From contig CAYJOR010000002.1 in assembly GCA_964371865.1 (NCBI GenBank), forward strand, positions 74,483 to 138,482: a stretch of 64,000 nt of DNA, written 5' to 3'. A model generated the notes under the pieces. That model saw only the letters and a list, made by a program, of their open reading frames with translations, was not told where the DNA came from and did no database searches. Shown here one piece after another: positions 7,788-16,979 of this stretch (position 1 is its first letter; each line of letters starts with the position of its first letter). The stretch comes from CAYJAZ01 sp964371865 (lineage in GTDB: Bacteria > Desulfobacterota > Desulfovibrionia > Desulfovibrionales > Desulfovibrionaceae). Both the position numbers and the translations under genes were made by a program.

Positions 7788-7811
7788 AAAGACAACAATA
7801 AAGGAGTCATT

Positions 7812-8159
7812 ATGCAATTAAAAGATTTTGCTGATTATACAATAGATTGGAATTTAGCCCCTGAAGATGCAGTTACACTTTACCTTGAATGGGGAAATAA
7901 TGATTGGCACGCAGAACATCCTCCTGTGCGCTCAAAAGACGATGTAGCGGTTTATTTTGTTATAGACCATTGGCTTGAAAAACCTACTCTTCGCCTTGTT
8001 AAAAGAAATTCAGATGAGGCTATTGATTTGTTCTCATGCGATTTACCAGCCGAGCTTGAAGAAGAATTCCATGCTGATTTTGGTAAACTAAAAGGCGTTT
8101 CAATGCCACCTGATTACATAAAAAAATGGATTAAAATTCAAATGTATGGAAAAGAATAA
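7812..8159 (+). CDS. Conserved hypothetical protein, translationally linked to prmC
   Basis: A 115-residue soluble acidic protein with no domain I can name. It is rich in W, D and E (TLYLEWGNNDWHAEHPPVRS, FVIDHWLEKPTLRLVKRNS) and ends WIKIQMYGKE. I believe similar proteins accompany prmC in Desulfovibrio genomes, which is a recollection, not a search. Strong ribosome site (AAAGGAGT). Its TAA overlaps the prmC ATG (TAATG), so the two are probably co-translated. No function is assigned. Confidence 0.75.
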   Translation: MQLKDFADYTIDWNLAPEDAVTLYLEWGNNDWHAEHPPVRSKDDVAVYFVIDHWLEKPTLRLVKRNSDEAIDLFSCDLPAELEEEFHADFGKLKGVSMPPDYIKKWIKIQMYGKE

Positions 8160-9013
8160 TGCAAACTCAAAGCTATAAACTATGGCTAGAAAATGCAAGA
8201 AAATTATGTAGAAAGAATGGAGCAGAGCTATCTGCTCCTCTTATTTTATTGCAATTCTACACGCATAAATCAAAAGCATATATCATTAGTCACGACGATA
8301 ATGAATTACAAACTCATGAAATTGAAAAGCTAAACTTAATGCTTACTAGATTTTTCAATGATGAACCTCTCGCCTATATCACAAACACAAAAGAATTTTA
8401 TGGTAGAGATTTTTACGTAGATGAAAATGTTCTTATCCCACGCCCAGAAACAGAATTAATCGTTGATAATACACTAGCATATTTCAATGATACACAATCA
8501 CCTATCACTTTTTGTGACATAGGAACAGGTTCAGGCTGTATTGCAGTTTCAATTTTATCTGAAATGATCAATAGTTCTTGCATAGCCTACGATATTAATC
8601 AAAAATCAATTAATATCGCTAAAAAAAATGCTGAATCTCTTCAAGTATCAAACAGAATTGAATTCATCCACTGCCCAATTGGAATAGCGCAAGAAGAAAC
8701 AAAGTTTGACTGCATAGTTTCTAATCCACCATACATACCAGAAAATGAATATAAGAATCTCGATAAAAATGTAAAAAATTACGAACCAGAGCACGCACTT
8801 ACCTCTGGTATAAACGGTTATGAAATAATCTGGGAAGTGGTTAACTTTGCAGAAAAAAATTTAAAATCAGGTGGACTTTTGTTAATAGAGCATGGCTACA
8901 ATCAATCCGAAGAAGTATTAGACTACCTTACTAAAACTACAAAATGGGTTGAAATTCAAGCCGTTATAGACTATGCAGGGATAAAAAGAATTGCTAAAGC
9001 GGTTAAAAAGTAA
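8159..9013 (+). CDS. prmC: Release-factor glutamine methyltransferase PrmC
   Basis: Methylates the GGQ glutamine of RF1 and RF2. The N-terminal helical domain ends in EPLAYITNTKEFYGRDFYV, then VLIPRPETELIVD, the SAM-binding DIGTGSGCIAVSIL and the catalytic VSNPPYIPENEY (NPPY) motif, all diagnostic. At 284 residues it is normal length. The start overlaps the preceding stop by one base; no separate ribosome site is evident, consistent with translational coupling. Confidence 0.95.
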   Translation: MQTQSYKLWLENARKLCRKNGAELSAPLILLQFYTHKSKAYIISHDDNELQTHEIEKLNLMLTRFFNDEPLAYITNTKEFYGRDFYVDENVLIPRPETELIVDNTLAYFNDTQSPITFCDIGTGSGCIAVSILSEMINSSCIAYDINQKSINIAKKNAESLQVSNRIEFIHCPIGIAQEETKFDCIVSNPPYIPENEYKNLDKNVKNYEPEHALTSGINGYEIIWEVVNFAEKNLKSGGLLLIEHGYNQSEEVLDYLTKTTKWVEIQAVIDYAGIKRIAKAVKK

Positions 9014-9148
9014 ACTTTAGTTGTTAAAAAACAACACTGAAATTAAGTCACTGTTGTTAAAAAGTCACAAAAAAAAATATATAGATATAGTCTAGAAATG
9101 AAGTACGTATTCAAGCCATTATGAACGCCTTGAAAATTTAATTTATAT

Positions 9149-9164
9149 TGGCACACAACTTGCA
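9149..9164 (+). promoter_or_regulatory. Sigma-54 promoter upstream of lpxC
   Basis: TGGCACACAACTTGCA matches the sigma-54 consensus TGGCACRNNNNTTGCW at every defined position, with GG and GC 12 bases apart. The predicted start is near 9175, giving a 25-base leader to the lpxC ATG at 9200. No activator site can be named from sequence alone. Confidence 0.8.
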
Positions 9165-9199
9165 ATATATCTCTTGATTTTAAGAAGATTGGGGGAATA

Positions 9200-10114
9200 A
9201 TGTTCCAAAGTACACTAGCAAAAACTGTTCAATTAAACGGAATAGGCTTACATTCAGGTGAAGAAGTTCGCATGAAGCTTTCGCCTGCACAAGCAAATTC
9301 TGGAATTATATTTACTCTACATTCTAAAAAAGGTGTATCAACTATAACTCCATCTCCGGAAGCAGTTACAACAACCGAGCTTGCAACCACATTAAGTATT
9401 GGTGACGCTTCATTATCAACAGTAGAACACCTTCTTGCTGCCATTCAAGGTTTGCAAATTGATAATATAAACATTCATGTTTACGGAAATGAAGTTCCTA
9501 TTCTTGATGGTTCTGCTCTACTTATTGTTGATGCAATACAAAAAGCTGGTCGTAAAACACTACCACAAGAAAGAGTATACGCTAAAATTACAAAACCTTT
9601 TTCTTTCATTGAAGGAAACAAAAGTATAGTTGCAAGACCTTATGATGGTCTATACATTGACTACACGATCGACTTTCCACATCACTCTATAGGAAAACAA
9701 AGATATACAATAGATATCAATCAAAATTCATTCAAAGAAATTGCTAAATCTCGCACATTTGGATTTCTAAGAGAAGTTGAATACCTACACTCAAAAGGGC
9801 TAGCACTTGGTGGTTCTTTGGCTAATGCAATTGTCTTAGACGAAGAAGGCGTAATTAATCCTGATGGATTACGCCATTCTGATGAGTTTGTACGTCATAA
9901 AATCTTAGATTTTGTTGGAGATATGGCAATGCTAGGTCTGCCACTACACGGTGCTTTTGAAGTTAAGTGTTCAGGCCATAAACATAATAACCTATTCCTC
10001 CATGCACTTATCAAAAGCGATGCAATGGAACTTTCTAACGTAAATACTAAACAAATAAAGGATATGCACGAGTCTTATAACTGCATTCCACTCGTCGCTT
10101 ATACAAGTATTTAG
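9200..10114 (+). CDS. lpxC: UDP-3-O-acyl-N-acetylglucosamine deacetylase
   Basis: Committed zinc-dependent step of lipid A synthesis. Begins MFQSTLAKTVQLNGIGLHSG, the family signature; STVEHLLAAIQG carries the first zinc histidine, HKILDFVGDMAMLG the second His and the Asp, and SGHKHNNLFLHAL the catalytic His near residue 260. At 304 residues it is complete. Shine-Dalgarno GGGGGA. A single-gene unit with a sigma-54-type promoter upstream and tRNA-Arg downstream; sigma-54 control of this essential gene is unusual. Confidence 0.96.
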   Translation: MFQSTLAKTVQLNGIGLHSGEEVRMKLSPAQANSGIIFTLHSKKGVSTITPSPEAVTTTELATTLSIGDASLSTVEHLLAAIQGLQIDNINIHVYGNEVPILDGSALLIVDAIQKAGRKTLPQERVYAKITKPFSFIEGNKSIVARPYDGLYIDYTIDFPHHSIGKQRYTIDINQNSFKEIAKSRTFGFLREVEYLHSKGLALGGSLANAIVLDEEGVINPDGLRHSDEFVRHKILDFVGDMAMLGLPLHGAFEVKCSGHKHNNLFLHALIKSDAMELSNVNTKQIKDMHESYNCIPLVAYTSI

Positions 10115-10196
10115 GTTATTTTTTAAGAAATTTAGGAAAGTGTGATTTTTTTTCTTGACTATTTTTAAAAAAAGAACTATACATTCCAAATCATAC

Positions 10197-10273
10197 GCGC
10201 CCGTAGCTCAGTAGGATAGAGCAGTAGCCTTCTAAGCTATTGGTCAGGAGTTCGAATCTCTTCGGGCGCGCCA
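10197..10273 (+). tRNA. tRNA-Arg (anticodon TCT)
   Basis: A full 77-base cloverleaf: acceptor GCGCCCG (10197-10203) pairs with CGGGCGC (10263-10269), discriminator G and encoded CCA at 10271-10273; anticodon stem GTAGC/GCTAT around loop CTTCTAA gives TCT at 10231-10233; T-loop TTCGAAT. It reads AGA, a frequent arginine codon in this AT-rich genome. Confidence 0.95.
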
Positions 10274-10286
10274 CTTAAAAAATAAT

Positions 10287-10311
10287 ACCTACTTTATGTA
10301 GGTTTTTTTTT
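10287..10311 (+). terminator. Intrinsic terminator after tRNA-Arg
   Basis: ACCTAC-TTTAT-GTAGGT stem-loop followed by a run of nine T. Confidence 0.85.
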
Positions 10312-10464
10312 GCCTCATTTCTTCGTGAGAATTTCAAGGCATAGTTCAATAATTTGAACTTATAAAATAATTAGTAATATTTTTTGTACAGAATAATATG
10401 TATATTTGTATATAATTTTCAAACTTAAAAGTCATAATCAATTGAACATTGAAAGAGATTTTAG

Positions 10465-10493
10465 TTGACATAGACTTTAATAAATTATATAAT
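10465..10493 (+). promoter_or_regulatory. Full-consensus sigma-70 promoter of the Lap-type export operon
   Basis: TTGACA (10465-10470), exactly 17 bases, TATAAT (10488-10493). The implied start near 10500 gives a 50-base leader to the TolC-like gene. This is the best sigma-70 match I found in the window. Confidence 0.85.
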
Positions 10494-10550
10494 AATATAT
10501 CTGGCAAAAACAAGTAACAACATGTAATAAATTTATTGTGAGGGATTGAC

Positions 10551-12083
10551 ATGAACTTCAAAAAACACATTCTACCGCTTATTGCCTATACTGCTGTTGC
10601 ACCTGTTGTAACTTTTTCTGCAGTAGAAGCTAATGCAGCAGAGGACGTACCTGCAGTTATCGCTCAAAATGAGCCAACAGTTGTAGTTGGATCTGATGAG
10701 ATAACTCACCCATTAGTAATAACACCACTTTTAGAAACAGAAGCACCAAAAGTTTCACCACTTATTGATGCAGTAGAAATTTCAGTTTACGATTCAATGA
10801 AGGCTGTGTTGTATTACTCGCCAACTCTTCGTTCAATCAGAGAAAACAGAGTTGCTCAACAATACGAAGTTGAAAAAGCTAAATCTGGCTACTATCCATC
10901 TTTAGACGTAACCGGTACTTACGGTGTAGCATATACTGACAACCAATCTACAAGAGACTTTGCTGAACGCCAACCTGGTAGATACAGTAACTTCAACGGA
11001 TCAGCTACAGCTTCCGCATCTGCAACATTAACTCAAATTCTTTGGAACGGCAAAATCGTTTCAAATACTGTCGACTACAACATATTTGTTTTAGAATCAT
11101 TAGATAACCGTGTATACGATAACGCAACAACACTTGCTCTTGAAGGCTTGATTGCTCATACTGATATCGTAAGAACTAAAAAAATTCTCGACCTCACAGT
11201 TAGCTATGTTGATAAACACAGAGAAATTCTTAATCAACAAATCGCTTTAAGTGCATCTGGTATCATGACAGAAGCTGATGTAACTCAAGCTCAAGGTCGT
11301 TTGGTTCGTGCTACTGCTGATTTAAGAAATGCTGAAAACGCATACAAAAATTCAGTTAATAACTACGAACAACTTACAGGTCATGAACTTCCAGTATACT
11401 TCTTAGATCCATCTCTTCCACAACAAGAAGTTCAATCACCTGAATCAATCATTAGCACAGCTCTAATGAGAAACCCTAAAATCAATGCTTTACACTCAGA
11501 TTATCAAGCAGCTTTCAAACAAATTGACATTGCTGAAGGTGGTTATCACCCAGAAGTAACTCTTACATTTGGTGCTGAATACGATGATCCTTCACTCGAA
11601 GCGAACACAGGTAATAAAGAATACACAACTAGCGCATCTGCAACAGTTGGTGTATCTTGGAACTTATTTAACGGTTTTGCAACACAAAATACAGTTCTCG
11701 CTGCTAAAGCAAGATCACGTATGGCGCGTGAAGACACCATCGCTCAAATTGATGCTGTAAAAACTGAAGCTATCCAAACTTACAACGATCTTAAAAATGC
11801 TCAAGAACTTCGTACAGTTTATGAAGATGCTAAAATGTACAACTTAGCAACTAGAGATAACTACCTATCTCAGTTCTCATTCGGTACACGTTCACTTCTT
11901 GACGTTTTAGATGCTGAAACTGAACTTTACACAACTCAAGTGCAGCTAGCTACTTCTGAGTCAAACATTATCGTAAACTCATGGAGAGTTCTAGCTCTTC
12001 AAGGAACTTTACTTGATGACTTGGATATAGAACCAACTGTATACGAAACTCCATTACCACCAGCATCATTTGATTTTGACTAA
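10551..12083 (+). CDS. TolC-family outer membrane channel of type I secretion (LapE-like)
   Basis: A 510-residue outer membrane efflux protein. Residues 1 to about 29 form a Sec signal peptide (KKH, hydrophobic core, cleavage after ANA). The mature part has the two-fold TolC repeat: SPTLRSIRENRVAQQYEVEKAKSGYYPSLDVTGTYG and, in the second half, NPKINALHSDYQAAFKQIDIAEGGYHPEVTLTFG, each a helix pair plus strand, with SWNLFNGFATQ and the QFSFGTRSLLDVLDAETELYTTQ motif typical of type I secretion members. It forms the trimeric channel-tunnel for the ABC exporter and adaptor encoded next. First gene of the operon; Shine-Dalgarno GAGGG. Confidence 0.93.
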   Translation: MNFKKHILPLIAYTAVAPVVTFSAVEANAAEDVPAVIAQNEPTVVVGSDEITHPLVITPLLETEAPKVSPLIDAVEISVYDSMKAVLYYSPTLRSIRENRVAQQYEVEKAKSGYYPSLDVTGTYGVAYTDNQSTRDFAERQPGRYSNFNGSATASASATLTQILWNGKIVSNTVDYNIFVLESLDNRVYDNATTLALEGLIAHTDIVRTKKILDLTVSYVDKHREILNQQIALSASGIMTEADVTQAQGRLVRATADLRNAENAYKNSVNNYEQLTGHELPVYFLDPSLPQQEVQSPESIISTALMRNPKINALHSDYQAAFKQIDIAEGGYHPEVTLTFGAEYDDPSLEANTGNKEYTTSASATVGVSWNLFNGFATQNTVLAAKARSRMAREDTIAQIDAVKTEAIQTYNDLKNAQELRTVYEDAKMYNLATRDNYLSQFSFGTRSLLDVLDAETELYTTQVQLATSESNIIVNSWRVLALQGTLLDDLDIEPTVYETPLPPASFDFD

Positions 12084-12103
12084 AAAATAAAATTGGGAAT
12101 ACT

Positions 12104-14491
12104 ATGCAAACTAGCAATATGAAGACTGAGTCAGAGAATAAGCAACAAGAGAAAAATGGCAATTCACAACAAAGCCAACCAACTAACAATTCTCCTAGTA
12201 ATTCTGTAGATATTGGTCTTGCACCTCGCGAAGTTGATTTTTTCCCACCGTTAGTACAAAGTTTCTCGACACTTTTCTCCCTATACGGGAGACAAGTGTC
12301 GAGCAATGCAATAAATTTTGCGCTTGGCAATAGCGCACCATCTCCTGCTTCATGCCAAAGAGCAGCGAAACAGCTTGGTCTTAACTCGCGTATTGTACAT
12401 AAACCTGAAATACGTGAAATTTTAGATACCGTATTGCCATCAATCCTTATTCTTCAAAATCAACAATCTTGTATCCTTGTTGAGAAGAAAGGCGACACTG
12501 CACAGATTATTATGCCTGAACACGGCAATACTGTGACAATAATTGATATTGATAAATTACAAGAAATTTACTCTGGATATGCAATTTTTGCTGCATTAGA
12601 TCCAATGGCCGACAAACGCCTTCATAGTATTGTAAAAATACAAACCAAACGTTGGTTCTGGGACGTTGTTTGGCATTATATTCCATTATACCGTCAAGTT
12701 ATTATCGCTACAATTGCGATTAACTTACTTGTTCTTGTTGGTCCATTATTCTTTATGAACGTTTATGATAGGGTTGTTCCGAACCTTGCTTACGATACCC
12801 TATGGGTTTTAGCTGTAGGTGTGCTAGTAGGTTATATCTTTGAATTTATTCTTAAGGTCTTGCGTTCAAACTTTACTGACAGAGCAAATAAAAACATTAA
12901 TACTATTGTTACAACAAGATTGATGCAAAAAATCATGGAAATGCGTCTTGAAGATAGACCAGATTCATCAGGTGCACTCATCAACCACATGAAAGAATTT
13001 GAATCGTTGCAAGATTTCTTTAGTGCCGTAAGCTTACTTACAGTTATTGACTTGCCATTTATGATTCTTTTCCTATTTGTTGTATTCTTCATTGGTGGAA
13101 ATGTTGTATACCTTCCAATCATAGCAATTATTATCCTGATATGTTCTATTCTAATACTTCAAATAACAATCAAAAAATTTAGTTTACTCAACCATCAATC
13201 AAACGTTGAAAAAAATGCTCACCTTGTTGAAATGATTACAGGTATGGAAGCTATTAAAATGGCAGTAGCTGAAAACCGTATGTTACAAATATGGGAAAAA
13301 GTTATAGCTTATTCAGCTGAAGTTGGTACAAATTCTAAAAGAACAACTACTCTTGCAGTTAACTTTGCAACTTTCGTAAGTCATATTGTTTCAGTAACTC
13401 TTATTGTTTGGGGTGTTTATCTAATCGGTTCCCACAGTCTTACAATGGGTGGACTTATAGCATGTAACATTCTTATTGGTAGAGCAATGTCATTTGTTAT
13501 GCAGTTAGCATCTCTCATGACTCGCTATCAACAAGCAAAAGTTTCATTGCAAGTTCTTAACCACTTGATGGAACTGCCTTCTGAACGTCACACAAGTTCA
13601 CATCTTGTTGAATTTGGTGACTTACCTCACTCACTAGAACTCACAAAAGTATCCTTTGCATATAAAGGTGCGCACTTACCTACAATTGATGACGTAAGTC
13701 TTACAATTAATCCGGGCGAGAAAGTTGGTATTATCGGAAACATGGGTTCTGGTAAATCAACAATGGCGAGACTTTTATGTGGTCTTTATACACCAACAGC
13801 AGGTGCTGTAAAATTTGGTGGTGTTGACTTACGTAGATTAGATATGTCAGAGCTTAGAACTCGTGTAAGCTTCCTTCCACAAGATCCATTACTCTTCCAC
13901 GGAACCATTCGTGAAAACATTGCTCTTGGTTCGATTCATATTCCAGATCAGCTTGTAGTTAGAGCAGCTTGGATTGCTGGTGTGCATGAATTTGTTCAAC
14001 ACACTCCTGAAGGATATGCAATGCAAGTGGGTGAAAAAGGACAAAACCTCTCAGGCGGACAAAGACAAGCAGTTGCTCTAGCACGTGCTCTTCTACATGA
14101 CCCAGATGTAATTATCCTTGATGAACCAACAAGTAATATTGATGGAGCAACTGAAGCTAGAATCAAGTCAAGATTGAAGAAAATCATTCAAAATAAAACT
14201 TTAATCATTAATATGCACAGAATGAGCTTGCTTGAACTCACAACAAGACTTATAGTATTACAAGACGGTAAGGTTGTTGCTGATGGTCCTACTAAAGAAG
14301 TTTATGCGTGGCTAAATAGTAAACAACAAGCTCCAACAAGTAATCAACAGTCACCACAAGTAAAAAACACACTTGTAAATAACTCACCGGGAAACACAGA
14401 TCCTAGAAGAGTTATACCTAAAGAGGCTGAAGCAGAGAACGCTCAGGAAGAAGTAAAACCTGATGACTTTGTTAGAACTACAACTGATTAA
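12104..14491 (+). CDS. Type I secretion ABC exporter with C39-like domain (LapB/RtxB-like)
   Basis: A 795-residue permease-ATPase fusion. A Q/N/S-rich stretch (1 to about 40) precedes a C39-peptidase-like domain (about 45-170) in which the catalytic cysteine is not recognisable, as in adhesin and RTX exporters that bind rather than cut their substrate. Membrane helices run about 195-450. The ATPase domain has Walker A GNMGSGKST near 545, LSGGQRQAVALARAL near 648 and Walker B VIILDEPTS near 670. A hydrophilic tail of about 60 residues follows. It sits 20 bp after the TolC-like gene. The linked protease makes a giant retained adhesin the likely cargo, by inference. Confidence 0.93.
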   Translation: MQTSNMKTESENKQQEKNGNSQQSQPTNNSPSNSVDIGLAPREVDFFPPLVQSFSTLFSLYGRQVSSNAINFALGNSAPSPASCQRAAKQLGLNSRIVHKPEIREILDTVLPSILILQNQQSCILVEKKGDTAQIIMPEHGNTVTIIDIDKLQEIYSGYAIFAALDPMADKRLHSIVKIQTKRWFWDVVWHYIPLYRQVIIATIAINLLVLVGPLFFMNVYDRVVPNLAYDTLWVLAVGVLVGYIFEFILKVLRSNFTDRANKNINTIVTTRLMQKIMEMRLEDRPDSSGALINHMKEFESLQDFFSAVSLLTVIDLPFMILFLFVVFFIGGNVVYLPIIAIIILICSILILQITIKKFSLLNHQSNVEKNAHLVEMITGMEAIKMAVAENRMLQIWEKVIAYSAEVGTNSKRTTTLAVNFATFVSHIVSVTLIVWGVYLIGSHSLTMGGLIACNILIGRAMSFVMQLASLMTRYQQAKVSLQVLNHLMELPSERHTSSHLVEFGDLPHSLELTKVSFAYKGAHLPTIDDVSLTINPGEKVGIIGNMGSGKSTMARLLCGLYTPTAGAVKFGGVDLRRLDMSELRTRVSFLPQDPLLFHGTIRENIALGSIHIPDQLVVRAAWIAGVHEFVQHTPEGYAMQVGEKGQNLSGGQRQAVALARALLHDPDVIILDEPTSNIDGATEARIKSRLKKIIQNKTLIINMHRMSLLELTTRLIVLQDGKVVADGPTKEVYAWLNSKQQAPTSNQQSPQVKNTLVNNSPGNTDPRRVIPKEAEAENAQEEVKPDDFVRTTTD

Positions 14492-14578
14492 TAACTGAAG
14501 CTTTCCTTATTAGTACGATATATTAGGGACAAAAACCGTAATTCTAAATTACTACATTCTAGCTTATGAGAAATTACC

Positions 14579-16267
14579 ATGAATAAAGAACAAAACACTA
14601 ATATAGCAAAAAATCCTAAAGCAGGGAAAGACTACTCTCCTAAATCCGGTACTGATTACTCACCAAAAGCAGGAAAGGATTATTCGCCTAAACCTGAAGT
14701 ACAACCAGAACCTGCTAAAGAAGTTGTGCCTCAAACAGAAGCACCGAAAGTTCCTTTAGCTAAAATAGATCCAGTAAAAATGGCTGTGCCAGCTGATGCT
14801 GTTACTCAAAATGCTAATGGAGAAATTGAACTTTCTCCTGACTATATTGAAAAGAAAGACCAAAAACGCCCTGTTAATAGTGATAAACTTCAACAGCAGA
14901 GCGGATCTGAAGCAGAAGAACTATTTACTGCTAAAAGAAAGAAGCCTACAAATGAAGAAAAAGAATATATGTCTGACATTGACGCTGTTTGGAACGATAC
15001 AGGTTCAACTCGTCAACGTGCAGTAACATTCCTTATTCTTGCACTACTCCTTAGTTTTATAGCTTGGGCTTCTTGGGCTACGATTGATGAGCTTACAAGA
15101 GGACAAGGGCAAGTTATCGCATCTTCAGGAACTCAGGTTATCACTCACTTAGAGGGTGGTATTCTATCTGATATTCTTGTTACAGAAGGTGTTATTGTTG
15201 AAGAAGGTCAAATACTTGCAAGAGTTGAAAACGTTGCGGCTGAAAGTGTGTACCGTGATACTCAAACAAAAATTTACGAACTCACTGCAACTATCATTCG
15301 TTTGGAAGCAGAGCTTAATGATACACAGCTACAGTACTCTCCTGAATTAATTTCTGCTGCTCCTAATATTGTTGAATTACAAACTCAAGTATACAATACA
15401 CGTAGACGTCAATTCTTATCAGAAATAGATGTTCTTGATACTCAAAGTCAGCAAGCTCACTACGAACTTGATGATATGGAAAAGAAACACCGCACTACAA
15501 CTGAAGCTCTTTCTTTAGCATCGCGTCGTCTCGATCTCTCAAGACCAATGGTTGCTCAAGGTCTTTATGCTGAAGTTGACTTCTTAAACTTACAACAAGA
15601 AATTGTTAACCTGCGTGGCGAGCTAGATTCTCTTGAAAATAATATCTCAAAAGCAGAGATTGTTGTGCAAGAATCAGAACTTAAGAAAAATTTATTCAAA
15701 TCTGAATATAACTCAAGAATTATTGAAGAAATCAATAAAATTACATCAGAACGTAACTCTTTAGAAAAGAACTTAACTACAGGTTCTGATAGAGTTGTGA
15801 GAACCGAAATCCGCTCTCCAATGCGTGGAGTTGTGAACCAAATTGTTCTCAACACAAAAGGTGGTGCCGTTAAGCCTGGTGAACCAATCATGGAAGTTGT
15901 TCCTTTAGATGATACTTTGCTTATCGAAGCTAAAATTAGCCCTGCTGATATCGGTTTTATTTATCCAAATCAAAAAGCCGTTGTAAAGCTAACAGCTTAT
16001 GATTTCTCTATCTTTGGTGGATTAGAGGCGAAAGTTGAGCAAATTAGTGCGGATACAATTCAAGGGCAAGGACAACAAGCTAACGAATACTTTTATCTCG
16101 TAAAACTGCGTACAACTGAAAACAGCCTAGAGTATAGAGGTGAAACTCTACCTATTATCCCTGGTATGATTGCAAGTGTTGATATTATTACTGGTAAAAA
16201 GACAATCATGCAGTATCTTCTCAAACCAATCTTAAAAGCTAAAGACAATGCTTTACGTGAAAGATAG
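14579..16267 (+). CDS. HlyD-family adaptor of type I secretion with repeat-bearing cytoplasmic tail (LapC-like)
   Basis: A 562-residue membrane-fusion protein. One membrane helix lies at about 147-167; the periplasmic part has HLEGGILSDILVTEGVIVEEGQIL (lipoyl-like half), a long coiled coil (about 215-400) and RSPMRGVVNQIVLNTKGGAVKPGEPIMEVVP, the HlyD signature. The cytoplasmic tail is about 146 residues, longer than typical HlyD, and opens with three 8-residue repeats of the form (A/S)G(K/T)DYSPK at 15-38. It bridges exporter and outer membrane channel. The next gene starts inside its last 20 bases. Confidence 0.92.
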   Translation: MNKEQNTNIAKNPKAGKDYSPKSGTDYSPKAGKDYSPKPEVQPEPAKEVVPQTEAPKVPLAKIDPVKMAVPADAVTQNANGEIELSPDYIEKKDQKRPVNSDKLQQQSGSEAEELFTAKRKKPTNEEKEYMSDIDAVWNDTGSTRQRAVTFLILALLLSFIAWASWATIDELTRGQGQVIASSGTQVITHLEGGILSDILVTEGVIVEEGQILARVENVAAESVYRDTQTKIYELTATIIRLEAELNDTQLQYSPELISAAPNIVELQTQVYNTRRRQFLSEIDVLDTQSQQAHYELDDMEKKHRTTTEALSLASRRLDLSRPMVAQGLYAEVDFLNLQQEIVNLRGELDSLENNISKAEIVVQESELKKNLFKSEYNSRIIEEINKITSERNSLEKNLTTGSDRVVRTEIRSPMRGVVNQIVLNTKGGAVKPGEPIMEVVPLDDTLLIEAKISPADIGFIYPNQKAVVKLTAYDFSIFGGLEAKVEQISADTIQGQGQQANEYFYLVKLRTTENSLEYRGETLPIIPGMIASVDIITGKKTIMQYLLKPILKAKDNALRER

Positions 16268-16961
16268 AATAGAGAATAAAACTCCATATTTTATAGCTAT
16301 TATCACTTCATTAAGAAGTTTAAAGATTTCTTATAAAGTAGTGACTAGTATACTAATATGTTTGTTTTTTTCAATATCAGATGTAAGTCTGGCTTATTCC
16401 GCAGAGAAAATTCTTCTTTTTGGTAAGATGGAATTTAAAGGCAGAATAAAAACTCTACCTCAATGGGTAAAAGTTTTAGAAAAAAATTCTAAAAACCCAA
16501 TCTTTTCTGATGATTATCAATTAAATTCAAAAACAACATGGGGTCAATTTAAGCAAGATCTTGTTCCCCTCTCTAAAAAAGAACAACTAAATAAGGTTAA
16601 TCTTTTTTGGAATAGATGGCCCTATAGACTAGATAGTCAGGTCTGGAAGACTCCAGATTATTGGGCAGCACCTTACGAATTCAAGAAAAATTCAGGCGAT
16701 TGCGAAGATTATGCAATAGCAAAATACTTCACCCTTAAGGAACTTGGATTTTCTGTCGATGATATGCGTATAGTAATTGTTATGGAAACAATCCGTAACA
16801 TCGCACATGCTGTTCTCGCAGTATATTTAGATAATGATGTTTATATTTTAGATAACCTCTCAAATGCGGTGTTATCTCACACGAAACTACGAAACTATGA
16901 TGCTCAATATTCTGTTAATGAGAAATATCGTTGGGGTCATGTAAAAGCTAAAAAGAAATAA
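16248..16961 (+). CDS. lapG: LapG-type periplasmic transglutaminase-like cysteine protease (BTLCP)
   Basis: A 237-residue bacterial transglutaminase-like cysteine proteinase. A hydrophobic N-terminal export segment (about 30-52, ending SLAYSA) is followed by the domain containing GDCEDYAIAKY with catalytic Cys152, AHAVLAVYL with His187, and ILDNLSN with Asp202. The DCED patch also matches calcium-binding residues of LapG. Family role: cuts a di-alanine site in the N-terminal retention module of giant adhesins, releasing them from the outer membrane channel when c-di-GMP falls. The start overlaps the adaptor gene by 20 bases; a GTG nine bases later is an alternative start. The receptor gene follows within 20 bases. 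Confidence 0.88.
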   Translation: MLYVKDRIENKTPYFIAIITSLRSLKISYKVVTSILICLFFSISDVSLAYSAEKILLFGKMEFKGRIKTLPQWVKVLEKNSKNPIFSDDYQLNSKTTWGQFKQDLVPLSKKEQLNKVNLFWNRWPYRLDSQVWKTPDYWAAPYEFKKNSGDCEDYAIAKYFTLKELGFSVDDMRIVIVMETIRNIAHAVLAVYLDNDVYILDNLSNAVLSHTKLRNYDAQYSVNEKYRWGHVKAKKK

Positions 16962-16979
16962 TCTGATATGGAGTCAACA

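Noticed and set aside
7765..7790. Fur-box-like sequence TGAGAATCAATACTA between the -35 and -10 of the 7812 gene
   Set aside because: It matches about 10 of 14 positions of the 7-1-7 Fur pattern with a poor right half, and nothing about the gene suggests iron control; such partial matches are expected in AT-rich DNA.
10346..10570. 74-codon minus-strand reading frame overlapping the start of the TolC-like gene
   Set aside because: It lies across the full-consensus promoter and leader of the export operon, has no ribosome site and resembles no family.
11968..12330. 120-codon minus-strand frame across the TolC/ABC exporter junction
   Set aside because: It is antisense to two clear genes with diagnostic motifs and has no recognisable domain.
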